A stretch of 64,000 nucleotides of DNA from Candidatus Hydrogenedens sp. (GCA_035361075.1 DAOSBX010000001.1:62001-126000), one strand, 5' to 3'. Positions 35,544 to 44,649 are shown, numbered from the stretch's first letter. A program made the numbers and translations. Notes: generated by a model from the sequence alone, not told the origin.

Positions 35544-35686
35544 TTGTAAAAACCTCAGTTTCGATTAATACGTAAAGGCAGATGAGATTTTTTAAAATAG
35601 ATGTATAATATAGCAAGTAAATTTATGATAATAAAAGTCTATATTTTTATTTAATATTACGTTTTTAGAAAAAGGTAAAAACAAAA

Positions 35687-36073
35687 ATGTTAAAAGAGCC
35701 TATTAATTCAAAAAAAGGTCCTCCTGCGATAGGGCCTTATTCGCATGTAGTAAAGGTTGGTAATTTATTATTTGTCTCTGGACAAGGACCATTTAGTAGA
35801 GATGGTTCTGGTCCAATTAAAGGTACTTTTGAGGAACAGGTAGAGTATACGTTAGAAAATTTAAAGCTAATCTTAAATGATTGTGGTTGTGATTTGTCAG
35901 ATGTTGTGAAAGTAACCGTTTTTTTGACAGATATGAGTCTTTTCCCAGATTTTAATAAAATCTATAGTAAATATTTTTCATCGAATTATCCTGCCCGTTC
36001 GTGTGTTGGTGTTAGCCAGTTACCTGCTGGAATACCTGTTGAAATTGATGCGATTGTTGTTTGTAAGGAATAA
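35687..36073 (+). CDS. RidA family enamine/imine deaminase
   Basis: The protein has 128 residues. GPPAIGPYSHVVKVGNLLFV, FVSGQGPF, VVKVTVFLTDM and the signature YPARSCVGVSQLPAGIPVEI with the substrate-binding Arg are characteristic. RidA hydrolyses reactive 2-aminoacrylate and related enamines formed by PLP enzymes. ATGTATAAT (35601-35609) upstream could supply the -10 of its promoter, without a clear -35. The TPR-peptidase gene begins five bases after its stop. Confidence 0.93.
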   Translation: MLKEPINSKKGPPAIGPYSHVVKVGNLLFVSGQGPFSRDGSGPIKGTFEEQVEYTLENLKLILNDCGCDLSDVVKVTVFLTDMSLFPDFNKIYSKYFSSNYPARSCVGVSQLPAGIPVEIDAIVVCKE

Positions 36074-36078
36074 GTTGG

Positions 36079-37347
36079 ATGGTTTTTAATTGGAAGTTAA
36101 AATGTATCTATACCATTTTGTTTTTGGGGATACCATTATTCCAAGCCTACTCTATAGAGGCTATGGAATTAAATAATCAAGGAGTAGAGGCATATAACCG
36201 ACATGATTATGAAAAAGCAATAACATTGTTATATCAGGCATTATCTTTGGAACCTAATAGTAAGGTTGTAAGAAAGAATTTGACTAATTCTTTACAAGCG
36301 TTGGCAGATGAAAAGGCGAAGAAGAATGAATATCGCGAGGCAATAAATTTAGTAAATGATGCTTTGAAAGTAGATAATAATAACTTTCTTGCTCATCTTC
36401 AATTAGGTGCTTTTTTGTTGAATACAGGGCAATTGGCTGATGCAATTCGACATCTTGAAACATCCATTAGGTTAAAGCCAGGTTATTTGGATGCCCATGA
36501 ATTACTTGGTGAGGCGTATTACAGAGACAATGATATTTTGTCAGCACGAACTCAGTGGGAATATGTTTTGCAAGTTGACCCTAAACGGAAAGAATTAAAA
36601 GAAAGATACGAAAAAGCATGTAGGGAAGAGGTAGTTGAAAAATCATTTAATAGAACTGTATCACAATCACGGCACTTTAAATTAACTTATCCGAAGGAGA
36701 TAACATACCAAATTCGTTCACAGGTGCTATCTGTGTTAGAAAGAGCCTATTTAGAAATAGGTAGAAAATTTGGAGGTGTATTTCCACAAGGACCCATTCA
36801 GGTAATATTATATGATGTTGAACAGTTCAATGCTGTTGTTCAGTTAGGGCAGACAGTAGGTGGTGTTTATGATGGTAAAATACGCATCCCTGTTATCAAC
36901 AATAAAGGGAATATCTTGCCTGATGATGAAATTAAACGAAGAATTTATCATGAGTATGTTCATGTGGTGATGTATGAATTGTTAAAAGATAAAGTTCCAT
37001 GGTGGGTTAATGAAGGTTTGGCAGAGACTCTTTCTCGAGAATTTACAGAACGAGAAAAGAAGATATTACTGGATACTATTAACAATAATAACGGATTAAT
37101 ATCATATAAGAATCTTGAAAAAGTAACTATTAATGATGTTTTTGCATCTGATGCAAAAATGTCAATTGCTTATACACAATCTCACGCTGTAATAAATATG
37201 TTATGGAATAAATATGGTCAGGGGAGGTTCCTCAATTTTATTCAAGCACTAAAACAAAGTGAGAATACCGAAGAAGCATTAAGAACTACCTATCATATTG
37301 ATTATCAGGGATTAACAAGAAGTGTCATCCAATATATTCAAAGATAA
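36079..37347 (+). CDS. Secreted TPR protein with peptidase MA-like zinc metalloprotease domain
   Basis: The protein has 422 residues. A signal peptide (about 1-25) precedes TPR units (about 30-185; NNQGVEAYNRHDYEKAITLL, FLAHLQLGAFLLNTGQLADA, DAHELLGEAYYRDNDILSAR). A gluzincin-type peptidase domain follows: zinc ligands His291 and His295 with catalytic Glu292 in YHEYVHVVMYE, and the third ligand candidate Glu312 in WWVNEGLAE. This is the peptidase MA family, probably periplasmic. AAGGA in the end of ridA precedes its ATG, so translation is likely coupled. The next gene overlaps if read from its longest frame. Confidence 0.88.
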   Translation: MVFNWKLKCIYTILFLGIPLFQAYSIEAMELNNQGVEAYNRHDYEKAITLLYQALSLEPNSKVVRKNLTNSLQALADEKAKKNEYREAINLVNDALKVDNNNFLAHLQLGAFLLNTGQLADAIRHLETSIRLKPGYLDAHELLGEAYYRDNDILSARTQWEYVLQVDPKRKELKERYEKACREEVVEKSFNRTVSQSRHFKLTYPKEITYQIRSQVLSVLERAYLEIGRKFGGVFPQGPIQVILYDVEQFNAVVQLGQTVGGVYDGKIRIPVINNKGNILPDDEIKRRIYHEYVHVVMYELLKDKVPWWVNEGLAETLSREFTEREKKILLDTINNNNGLISYKNLEKVTINDVFASDAKMSIAYTQSHAVINMLWNKYGQGRFLNFIQALKQSENTEEALRTTYHIDYQGLTRSVIQYIQR

Positions 37348-37357
37348 TTTCTATAAT

Positions 37358-39385
37358 ATGAAAATATATATTTTCTTTAATATCTTTTGTTGTTTGATTT
37401 TCTTTAATAGTTTTGCAGGCAATTGCATCGTAAGAGGGAAAGTTATTGATGAAAGAGGCACTCCTGTGTTAAAGGCGGAGGTGTATTGCGAACAGGGGTT
37501 GTCTGAACCTCTTTTACAAACATGGACTGATAGTGAGGGGAAATTTGCTTTTTTAGGATTGAGAGAAGGACCATCAGGTTTCTTTGCTACATCAGAAGGT
37601 AAAGCATGGGGAGGCATTCATATTAATTTGCCAACAGAGGAAGAAATTTCCAATGTTGAAATTATTCTTTCCGCTCCAGATAAAGTAACAGGGTTTACTG
37701 TTTATACTGATGAGAAAGGAAAAGAGAAGGGTGTACCTGGGGTTGAGGTCGAACGATTTGCTATATTAGGTTCTGAAAAAGTAGCCATTCCTTATTCGAA
37801 ATTAGTTAAATATGGCTATAAAAAGATAGTATCTAATACTGATGGTTTCTTCACTATAGATAAAGTTCCTAAAGAACAAGCAATTTCGATTAAGGTAGTA
37901 CATCCAGATTATGCAGTGGCAACATTAGAAAGTGTTACGCCTGGGATGGAGGCTAAAATACAATTGTCGAAGGGTTGTGTAGTGTTGGGTTCTGTTTGGA
38001 CTATTCAATTAGATAAACAAGTTAAAGTTGCCAATGCTGATGTAATTATCAAGAATACTCAGCCACCTTTTGAAAGTGTTTTTGTACAAACGGATAATGA
38101 CGGGGAATTTACAATACGATTAAATACGGGAGTATATCTTTGTAAAGCAGAAACGAGCCGTTTATCAAGTACAGGATGGGAAACAAAGAAGATAAGCAAC
38201 CCATTAGGTGAATATCTGAAATTACAGGTTTGTCCTTCTACCTGGCTTTATGGAACTATTGGAGATGCTATATCAGGCGAACCTGTGGCAGGAGCACGTG
38301 TTGTAATTGAACAAGGGGGACGAAAATCACTTGTATTAACAACAGGTTCAAAGGGAAAATTTCAAGGGAAGGTAACACAGGGACAAGCTTTAGTTAAATT
38401 TGAAACTATTCCAGGGTATTCAATGCCTCAGCCATCTCAAATAAGGGTGTTGGTGTCTGATAAAGAAATAGAACTCCCCTGTGTATGGGTGAAACGATTA
38501 AATTCCCTTAAGATAAAAACGGTTGCTGTAAATGGAACTGTGCCTGAAAATAAAACTGTAATCGCCAATCTAATAAACCCTACACAGTTAGGCTGGTATA
38601 TTGGAAATACTCAAAATCCACTGGAAATAAATATTACAACTTTTCCAGAAAAGGGGAATATATTTGGCTATGTAGAAGTACCAGAAGATAATGAAGGAAA
38701 TTTATTTTTAATAGTAGATAATGATTTAAGTAAAGTATATGAAGTGCCATTAGGTAAATTAGGTAAAGTTAAAGGGATTCTTTTAAGTAAGCAGGGGAAA
38801 CCTATTAGCGGTTTAATATTTTCATGTATTTTTGTTGATGAGCGAACAAATCAGGAATATGTTTTATGGCAAATTCTTTCTAATGAGGATGGGTCGGTAA
38901 AATGGGAGTCTGTAGTGCCAAAAAAAACTATAGTTTTCAAAATATATGGTATTGATGGGACTTTGCTTTGGGAATCTACGCCTTTACATTTTGAGGAAGG
39001 AGAAGCGAAAGATTTGGGCTACATTTATATAGATAAAATACAAGATGAAAATATCTCAAATAATATAGTATTTAATCCAGAAAAATATGTGCAGATATGT
39101 CCTGAAGGTAAAAATCCAAGAGATAATAATAAAGGACCTGCTCTCTTTGTTTTTGCAGAAGAAGAAGAAGTGTTAATGATTCAGGAGGTTCTTGATAATA
39201 TACGGAAACTATGGGGTGAAAGTGTTCAATATGGAATTATAGTAGAAAAAACAGTGGATTGTAATGGACTTAATATCCCAATTTATAGAGGGAAACAACC
39301 TTCATTAGCTACAACTTATGCGATAGATAACTCTGGTAAAGTTATATATGAAGTGGTAGGACTACCGATTATTAAAAAGCCTTAA
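37358..39385 (+). CDS. Secreted carboxypeptidase-regulatory-repeat protein
   Basis: About 675 residues. A signal peptide (MKIYIFFNIFCCLIFFNSFA) precedes repeated beta-sandwich modules of the CarboxypepD_reg/CnaB-like type (VRGKVIDERGTPVLKAEVYC, TVYTDEKGKEKGVPGVEVER, YGTIGDAISGEPVAGARVVI, VKGILLSKQGKPISGL). The C-terminal 90 residues (ALFVFAEEEEVLMIQEVLDN ... YAIDNSGKVIYEVVG) look like a degenerate thioredoxin-like domain. The ATG at 37358 is preferred to the frame opening at 37322 because it begins the signal peptide. The next gene has the same architecture, so the two are probably paralogues. Confidence 0.78.
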   Translation: MKIYIFFNIFCCLIFFNSFAGNCIVRGKVIDERGTPVLKAEVYCEQGLSEPLLQTWTDSEGKFAFLGLREGPSGFFATSEGKAWGGIHINLPTEEEISNVEIILSAPDKVTGFTVYTDEKGKEKGVPGVEVERFAILGSEKVAIPYSKLVKYGYKKIVSNTDGFFTIDKVPKEQAISIKVVHPDYAVATLESVTPGMEAKIQLSKGCVVLGSVWTIQLDKQVKVANADVIIKNTQPPFESVFVQTDNDGEFTIRLNTGVYLCKAETSRLSSTGWETKKISNPLGEYLKLQVCPSTWLYGTIGDAISGEPVAGARVVIEQGGRKSLVLTTGSKGKFQGKVTQGQALVKFETIPGYSMPQPSQIRVLVSDKEIELPCVWVKRLNSLKIKTVAVNGTVPENKTVIANLINPTQLGWYIGNTQNPLEINITTFPEKGNIFGYVEVPEDNEGNLFLIVDNDLSKVYEVPLGKLGKVKGILLSKQGKPISGLIFSCIFVDERTNQEYVLWQILSNEDGSVKWESVVPKKTIVFKIYGIDGTLLWESTPLHFEEGEAKDLGYIYIDKIQDENISNNIVFNPEKYVQICPEGKNPRDNNKGPALFVFAEEEEVLMIQEVLDNIRKLWGESVQYGIIVEKTVDCNGLNIPIYRGKQPSLATTYAIDNSGKVIYEVVGLPIIKKP

Positions 39386-39404
39386 ACTAAAGTTGATAGT
39401 TTTG

Positions 39405-41303
39405 ATGAAAAATAATTGTAAATACAGTATTTTTAAAGAGAAGCATAGTGTTGTTTTGTTTGTTATTATTTTTGTGTTCGTGTGTATTGATTCATTCACT
39501 TATGAAATTAAAGGAAAAGTTTATCAACCAGAAGGCTCTTCATCTTCAAATGTAACGGTATGGTGTGTTCATCCAATAAAAGGAGCATCTAAAGTTGTTA
39601 CGGATGAGGCAGGACAATTTGCCTTCACAGATATACCAATGGGTGAAGTTTCATTGATTGCAAGAGATAGTAACAAAAAAATAGGAGGTGTTTCTTTAAT
39701 ATTAACCAAGAATGAAACTAATGTAAATATCAATCTTTATAACGGTGTTGTTCAAAAATTACGGATACTAAATCCCAATCTTGTGCCAGTTTCGGGTGCG
39801 TATATCCGTCGTTTATGGGTGGGAGATATCTTTTGTATTCCAGCAGAAGAAATATCGGAATTAGGTTTTGGTTGGATTCGTAGTGATGATAATGGTGAAA
39901 TCCTTCTGGATAATATGCCAGTAAAAGGATTTATTCGTGTCTTGGTTGGTCATATTGATTATGCAGATACCTATTTACCATTTATCCCAGTAAACAATAA
40001 GAGTATGGATATAATATTAAAAAAAGGCGTGATTATTAGAGGAAGAGTAGTAAAGGATGGTAAAGGGGTGAAAGAGGCATTGATAATTAGCATACAAAAA
40101 GGAGTAGGAAATGAGCCGTTTATATTACCAGTGAAAACAGATAAAGAGGGTTTATATCGTTATAGACTTGGGAAAGGAGAGTATCGAATCTTTGCGTCCT
40201 ATCCAGATTATCCGAATACAATACCTAAAGAAATATCTATTACGGGGGATGAGCAGGAAGAATTGTTAGTAGATTTTGAATTTAAAGATCCATTATATAT
40301 TGAGGGAACTGTTTCACTTAAAGATGGTACTCCATGTCAGTTGGCAAAAGTTGCTATTAAAGAAGAAAATGGAGTTGAGGATTTTGTTTTTACTGATGAT
40401 GTGGGGAAGTATTTATTAAAGTCCAGTTCTCAAAAGGTTAAAGTGAAGATTATTCCTCCACCTGGTTTTATAACAGAAACATTGCCAGAAGTTCCTGTAG
40501 ATTTTCAGAATGAAAAGAAAGTTTTTATACCTAATATTTATGTAAAAAAATTACCTGAAATTAAGGGGAAAATAACTTTACCTAATGGTGAGGGAGCAGA
40601 CAAAGTATTTATACAGTCGAAAAACACTGATTTTCCAATATTTGCAATTACAAATAACGAGGGAAATTTTCACATAACATTCGATTCCGTTCCTGAAGTA
40701 AATACAGTGGAATTTGTGGTGGAGCATGCACTTCGATTTTTACGTGCGGAGTTTTCTTTTAACTTATACGAAGAAAATCCATTAATAAATTTACCACTTC
40801 AGCCATTTGAACCGAAACAGGAAAAATTTATAAATAAGGAAGTGAGAAATAAATTAGGACATATAATTGATAATCTTGCTCCTGAGATAGAATGTCGTGC
40901 ATGGTTTAATTATAAGGATAATGAGAATCCATTGCAGAAATTGCAGGGGAAAGTTGTTTTACTTTTATTCTGGGGAGGTTTTGATACCACACCTTTTGGG
41001 ATGAGACATGTTGAAGAGGCACGAGCTTTGTTTGATTTGTATAAAGGTGTTTCAGATGTGGCAATTCTTTCTGTACATGATGGTTTATCAGAGGAAGAAG
41101 AGGTCGAAAACTATATCAAGACATATCGTATCGAGTTCCCTGTAGGATTGGATACAGATGATACGAAGACTTTTGTTAATTATTCAATAGAATTTATTCC
41201 CCAGTTTGTATTGATTGATAAAAAAGGAATAGTTCGCTATACAGATGTATTAAATAGGACAGTCGAATTGATAAAGGTACTTCGTCGGATGGCAGGTAAT
41301 TAA
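39405..41303 (+). CDS. Secreted CarboxypepD-reg repeat protein with thioredoxin-like domain lacking CxxC
   Basis: 632 residues from ATG 39405 (a TTG at 39393 is in frame). A signal peptide precedes about five beta-sandwich modules (EIKGKVYQPEGSSSSNVTVW, RGRVVKDGKGVKEALIISIQ, IEGTVSLKDGTPCQLAKVAI, IKGKITLPNGEGADKVFIQS). From about 485 a redoxin/TlpA-like domain follows: GKVVLLLFWGGF, AILSVHDGLSEEEEVENYI, VNYSIEFIPQFVLIDKKGIV. The active-site position reads FWGGFDTTPFGM, with neither cysteine of CxxC, so it cannot be a disulfide oxidoreductase. It may be a binding module. It follows the paralogue at 37358 by 19 bases. Confidence 0.82.
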   Translation: MKNNCKYSIFKEKHSVVLFVIIFVFVCIDSFTYEIKGKVYQPEGSSSSNVTVWCVHPIKGASKVVTDEAGQFAFTDIPMGEVSLIARDSNKKIGGVSLILTKNETNVNINLYNGVVQKLRILNPNLVPVSGAYIRRLWVGDIFCIPAEEISELGFGWIRSDDNGEILLDNMPVKGFIRVLVGHIDYADTYLPFIPVNNKSMDIILKKGVIIRGRVVKDGKGVKEALIISIQKGVGNEPFILPVKTDKEGLYRYRLGKGEYRIFASYPDYPNTIPKEISITGDEQEELLVDFEFKDPLYIEGTVSLKDGTPCQLAKVAIKEENGVEDFVFTDDVGKYLLKSSSQKVKVKIIPPPGFITETLPEVPVDFQNEKKVFIPNIYVKKLPEIKGKITLPNGEGADKVFIQSKNTDFPIFAITNNEGNFHITFDSVPEVNTVEFVVEHALRFLRAEFSFNLYEENPLINLPLQPFEPKQEKFINKEVRNKLGHIIDNLAPEIECRAWFNYKDNENPLQKLQGKVVLLLFWGGFDTTPFGMRHVEEARALFDLYKGVSDVAILSVHDGLSEEEEVENYIKTYRIEFPVGLDTDDTKTFVNYSIEFIPQFVLIDKKGIVRYTDVLNRTVELIKVLRRMAGN

Positions 41304-41310
41304 CAGAAAT

Positions 41311-41583
41311 TTAGTTTACGGTTAATGCCTTATTGATACGTTTCATTAAACGGGACTTTCTGCGAGCTGCTGAATTACGGTGGATGACACCCTTTGCACA
41401 GGCACGGTCGATAGTCGAAATTGCTTCTAAAATCGCAGATTGTCTTGTTTTATCATCAGCATTATTTACACTCTGAATGGCTTTTTTTACCATCGTTTTC
41501 ATACGGGAACGAATGGAAGTATTTTTTAATCTCCTTTGTTCATTCGTTTTAATACGTTTCTTTTGTGATTTAATATTAGCCAT
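41311..41583 (-). CDS. rpsT: 30S ribosomal protein S20
   Basis: A 90-residue, Lys/Arg-rich helical protein: MANIKSQKKRIKTNEQRRLK, then KAIQSVNNADDKTRQSAILE and GVIHRNSAARRKSRLMKRIN. These are the standard S20 blocks; it binds 16S rRNA early in 30S assembly. AAGGAG lies somewhat far upstream of the ATG. It is monocistronic, as is common, and ends eight bases from the convergent thioredoxin-like gene. Confidence 0.96.
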   Translation of the reverse strand: MANIKSQKKRIKTNEQRRLKNTSIRSRMKTMVKKAIQSVNNADDKTRQSAILEAISTIDRACAKGVIHRNSAARRKSRLMKRINKALTVN

Positions 41584-41757
41584 TGGTTGAAAAAAATCTC
41601 CTTTTCGTTTTGGTGATTATCATTTTTAGAGATAATATTCTATCAAATATATAAAGAAAATTTCAAAGAAAATTTTGTTATAAATTTATGATATGATTAA
41701 GCATAACGTTTTAATTATCAATAACCAATTTATTTCCTCAATACAAGAAAAGGTCTT

Positions 41758-42678
41758 ATGTGGAATATTTTATTTCGAAAGATTATTGTTATTTTAAATT
41801 ATTTAGGATTAGCCCCTATTTTGTGGTTATTTCGAAGAAGAATTAGAGACGAGGTAGTTAAATTTCATGTAAGTCAAGCAATTGTATTGTTTTTTTGGTT
41901 CCTATTACTCATAATATTTCTTTTGATTACAGTAGCACTTTTATCCATAATCATTTTATACTTTCCTGATTTTTACCAACAGTGGGAGGTAGAACTGTGG
42001 TTTATCAGCATTGCAAGAAAGTTAGTGTTATGTTGGTTGTTATTTTTATGCTTTGGTTTGGGAGGTGCTTTATTAAACTCAGACAATCCTTTACCCTTTG
42101 TATCGTTTTGGTTAAGAAGAAGGAAACTAATGCTATTTACTGAAATTATCAATCTTTTTTTATTTTGTTGTGCGTTTTCATTAGTGATTATTGTCGTATG
42201 TTCTCGCATGTTAATGTATCCACAATTAAACTCTCCAAAGGTGTATGTTTTGTATGATAATCTTGATTATTTGCCGAATTGGATTTTTGAAGTTGCTTTT
42301 TTCCCAATTGTAAAGACAGGATATAAAGTATATGGGAGGGGAAGTGTATCAGAGAAGATTATTGCTAAGGAAAGCCTTACAGAGGCTTTAGAAAATGCAG
42401 AAGTGATTTTTATTGCTTCGCATGGTATGGAAGATGGGATTTTGTATTCGAAGGGTACCATAAGAGTAGAAGATATTCAAAGTATGAAAAAGAACCCGAA
42501 TTTAAAGTTTGTATATCTTGCAAGTTGTAAAAGTGGGATGTTGAAAGAAATGTGGGATAATGCATTTGCCCCTGCAAAGGTATTAACATATAGCCGAATG
42601 ACAGCCACTTTTGAACATGTATGGTGGTTTTGGAGTAAAGGGCCTAAAGTGGTTATGGGAGAATATAGTAACAATTGA
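41758..42678 (+). CDS. Membrane protein with C-terminal caspase/CHAT-like putative peptidase domain
   Basis: The protein has 306 residues. Three hydrophobic segments (about 43-69, 88-106 and 128-152) anchor it. A soluble domain (about 160-306) has the layout of a clan CD (caspase-hemoglobinase, CHAT-like) fold: VYVLYDN strand, AEVIFIASHGMEDGILYSKG with His222, and LKFVYLASCKSGM with Cys257, the expected His-Cys dyad on successive strands. The family link is by pattern only; the domain is short for a CHAT. No obvious substrate or partner gene is adjacent, and the neighbouring genes are on the other strand. I see no other known domain that explains the SHG/ASC pair as well. Confidence 0.6.
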   Translation: MWNILFRKIIVILNYLGLAPILWLFRRRIRDEVVKFHVSQAIVLFFWFLLLIIFLLITVALLSIIILYFPDFYQQWEVELWFISIARKLVLCWLLFLCFGLGGALLNSDNPLPFVSFWLRRRKLMLFTEIINLFLFCCAFSLVIIVVCSRMLMYPQLNSPKVYVLYDNLDYLPNWIFEVAFFPIVKTGYKVYGRGSVSEKIIAKESLTEALENAEVIFIASHGMEDGILYSKGTIRVEDIQSMKKNPNLKFVYLASCKSGMLKEMWDNAFAPAKVLTYSRMTATFEHVWWFWSKGPKVVMGEYSNN

Positions 42679-42687
42679 TTAATAATT

Positions 42688-43332
42688 TTATTGCCCTGCT
42701 GTGTGTGTTTTTATTGATAACTTAACGTATTGTTCTTCTGTCAAAACATTGGGTTTTCCTAACAAGTAGGCGTAATACAAAATTTTCGCAGAATGTTCTA
42801 CTCGTTCAAGATAAGAATACGCCTGATTTAAGTCTTTACCTACAGTAAGAACCCCGTGTGATTTGAGTAAGAGTGCATTATGATTTTTTATCCAAGGTTT
42901 AATTATGGTAGAACCTTCTATGCTTCCAGGGGTTGCGTAGTCTGTAGTGGGAACTTCCCCTAATGTCATAACTAATTCGGGGAGTATAGGTGTGCATAGG
43001 GATATATTTAACAATGATAACACAGTCGCAAAAATAGGATGTGCATGGACAACAGATGTAATATCTGGACGTTCTTCATAGGCTGATAAGTGAGTATAAA
43101 ATTCAGATGAAACCGTTCCTTTACCTTCTAAGACTTCACATTTATTGTTTGTGAGTAAAATTTGTTCAGGTATTAATTCCCCTTTACATGTATTACTGGG
43201 GGTGCATAAGAATTTATCTTCTTCTAATCGAATACTAATATTGCCATCGGTAGAGGAAATGTATTGATTAAGATACATTTTTTTCCCAATTTCACAAATC
43301 AGTATTTTTAAATTATCTATTTTGTAAAGCAT
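42688..43332 (-). CDS. Class II aldolase/adducin family protein
   Basis: The protein has 214 residues. Zinc ligands are His96 and His98 (VVHAHPIFAT) and His159 (LLKSHGVLTVG), with catalytic Glu77 in VSSEFYTHL. TDGNISIRL forms the phosphate-binding loop. This is the L-fuculose-phosphate aldolase group; alternative substrates (rhamnulose phosphate, methylthioribulose phosphate dehydratase) cannot be excluded. The length matches FucA (about 215). It lies one base after the small membrane protein gene and downstream of ilvE on the same strand. Confidence 0.9.
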   Translation of the reverse strand: MLYKIDNLKILICEIGKKMYLNQYISSTDGNISIRLEEDKFLCTPSNTCKGELIPEQILLTNNKCEVLEGKGTVSSEFYTHLSAYEERPDITSVVHAHPIFATVLSLLNISLCTPILPELVMTLGEVPTTDYATPGSIEGSTIIKPWIKNHNALLLKSHGVLTVGKDLNQAYSYLERVEHSAKILYYAYLLGKPNVLTEEQYVKLSIKTHTAGQ

Positions 43333-43333
43333 A

Positions 43334-43621
43334 CTACTCCGATTTATGTTTAGATACGGGTTTATGAAGAACTAACCATATAACAAGGCAAATTAAAAAT
43401 GAAAGTCCTATATGTATTGCGAATATTATGAATAATTGAGTATTGACTTTCCATTGGAAAAGGTTTAAGTAACATTCCCATATAGGAACGGAACGGACTT
43501 TTTTCCCATTTACAGTGATTTCTAATAAAGAAAAAGGAAGGGTAATTATTAAAAGGACGACATAGTTTAACCAGAACCACGGAATTGATAAAACAGCAAT
43601 AAATATCTTTTTTATGGACAT
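43334..43621 (-). CDS. Small membrane protein with two hydrophobic segments
   Basis: About 95 residues from ATG 43621; the open frame extends three codons to a GTG at 43630 inside ilvE. It has two membrane helices (about 5-30 and 62-87) with a short loop containing VNGKKVRSVPIWECYLN. It starts one base after the ilvE stop and ends one base before the aldolase gene, so it is co-transcribed with both. I recognise no family. The tight spacing argues that it is a real gene rather than spurious. Confidence 0.6.
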   Translation of the reverse strand: MSIKKIFIAVLSIPWFWLNYVVLLIITLPFSLLEITVNGKKVRSVPIWECYLNLFQWKVNTQLFIIFAIHIGLSFLICLVIWLVLHKPVSKHKSE

Positions 43622-43622
43622 G

Positions 43623-44558
43623 TTATTCACAGGGAACGGTAGTACACCAATGTTTATATTTATCTATTTCACCTTGAACAACTTTGAAGTATATTTCCTG
43701 GAGTTTTTTAGTTATAGGTCCAGGTTGCCCTGAACCAATAATTCTTCGGTCTACAGAACGGACGGGTGCAACTTGAGCACCTGTGCCACAGAAGAATATC
43801 TCATCCGCAACATAAAGTTCGGTTCGTGCGATAGGACGTTCAATTACATTAAGTCCCAACTCATTTTTGATGAGTTCAATAATCGTATTCCTTGTAATAC
43901 CCACAAGAATAGTTTCCGAACGAGGAGGTGTTATTAGTTCTCCTTGATGTACTATAAAGATATTCATTGCACTTCCCTCGACAACCATCCCTTGTTCGTT
44001 GAGGAAAATAGCCTCATTAAATCCTGCTTGTTTTGCTTCGGATGCTGCTAATGCTGAGTTAATATAACTTCCAGTGGCTTTTACCCTGCTTGGAATTGCA
44101 TTATCTGCAAGTCTTCTCCATGATGAAACACATACATCTAAACCTGAAGTAATATCACAATAATCCCCTAATTTAATTACATAACAGCATAATTTGCTTT
44201 CAACCCCTTTTAAGGTAGGACCTAATGATAACTCACTTTTATATATGATGGGACGAATATAGACGCCTTCTTTGAAACCGCTCTTTTTAACAAGTTCAAT
44301 ACAAATATCTTCTATTTCTTCCTGTGTCTCCGGTATTTCCATACAAAGAATACGGCAATTTCTTACAAGTCGGTCAATATGTTCTTTTAAGCGAAAGATA
44401 AGAATGGCATTTTTGTTTGCAGAATAATAACCACGGATACCTTCAAACAATCCCGTTCCATAATTAAATGCATGTGTCATAATACTTATCTTAGCATCTT
44501 CAATAGGAATATAATTGCCTTCAAAATATGCAATTTTACCTGGATACATGGTTGCCAT
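43623..44558 (-). CDS. ilvE: Branched-chain amino acid aminotransferase
   Basis: A 311-residue fold-type IV PLP enzyme that makes Leu, Ile and Val from their keto acids. The PLP Lys is Lys160 (RVKATGSYINSALAASEAKQ). GYNEAIFLN-like and EGSAMNIFIVHQGELITPP follow, and the N-terminus MTHAFNYGTGLFEGIRGY is typical. A D-amino acid aminotransferase is less likely given its length and motifs. AGGAG precedes the ATG. Other ilv or leu genes are not in this window. Confidence 0.94.
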   Translation of the reverse strand: MATMYPGKIAYFEGNYIPIEDAKISIMTHAFNYGTGLFEGIRGYYSANKNAILIFRLKEHIDRLVRNCRILCMEIPETQEEIEDICIELVKKSGFKEGVYIRPIIYKSELSLGPTLKGVESKLCCYVIKLGDYCDITSGLDVCVSSWRRLADNAIPSRVKATGSYINSALAASEAKQAGFNEAIFLNEQGMVVEGSAMNIFIVHQGELITPPRSETILVGITRNTIIELIKNELGLNVIERPIARTELYVADEIFFCGTGAQVAPVRSVDRRIIGSGQPGPITKKLQEIYFKVVQGEIDKYKHWCTTVPCE

Positions 44559-44588
44559 AGTTAGAACTCCTGTTTGATTAAAAAATAA

Positions 44589-44622
44589 AAGACTCTGTTC
44601 ATTTTAATATAAACTGAGTCTT
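44589..44622 (-). terminator. Terminator downstream of the CBS-domain gene
   Basis: An 11-bp stem with one T-T mismatch (44589-44599 with 44612-44622) encloses a 12-base AT-rich loop. On the minus strand it is followed by GAGTCTTTTATTTTTT, a good U-run. It would end CBS-gene transcripts before ilvE, whose start is 31 bases on. Confidence 0.6.
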
Positions 44623-44649
44623 ATCATCAAAAAGTGGAGTACTAATTTT

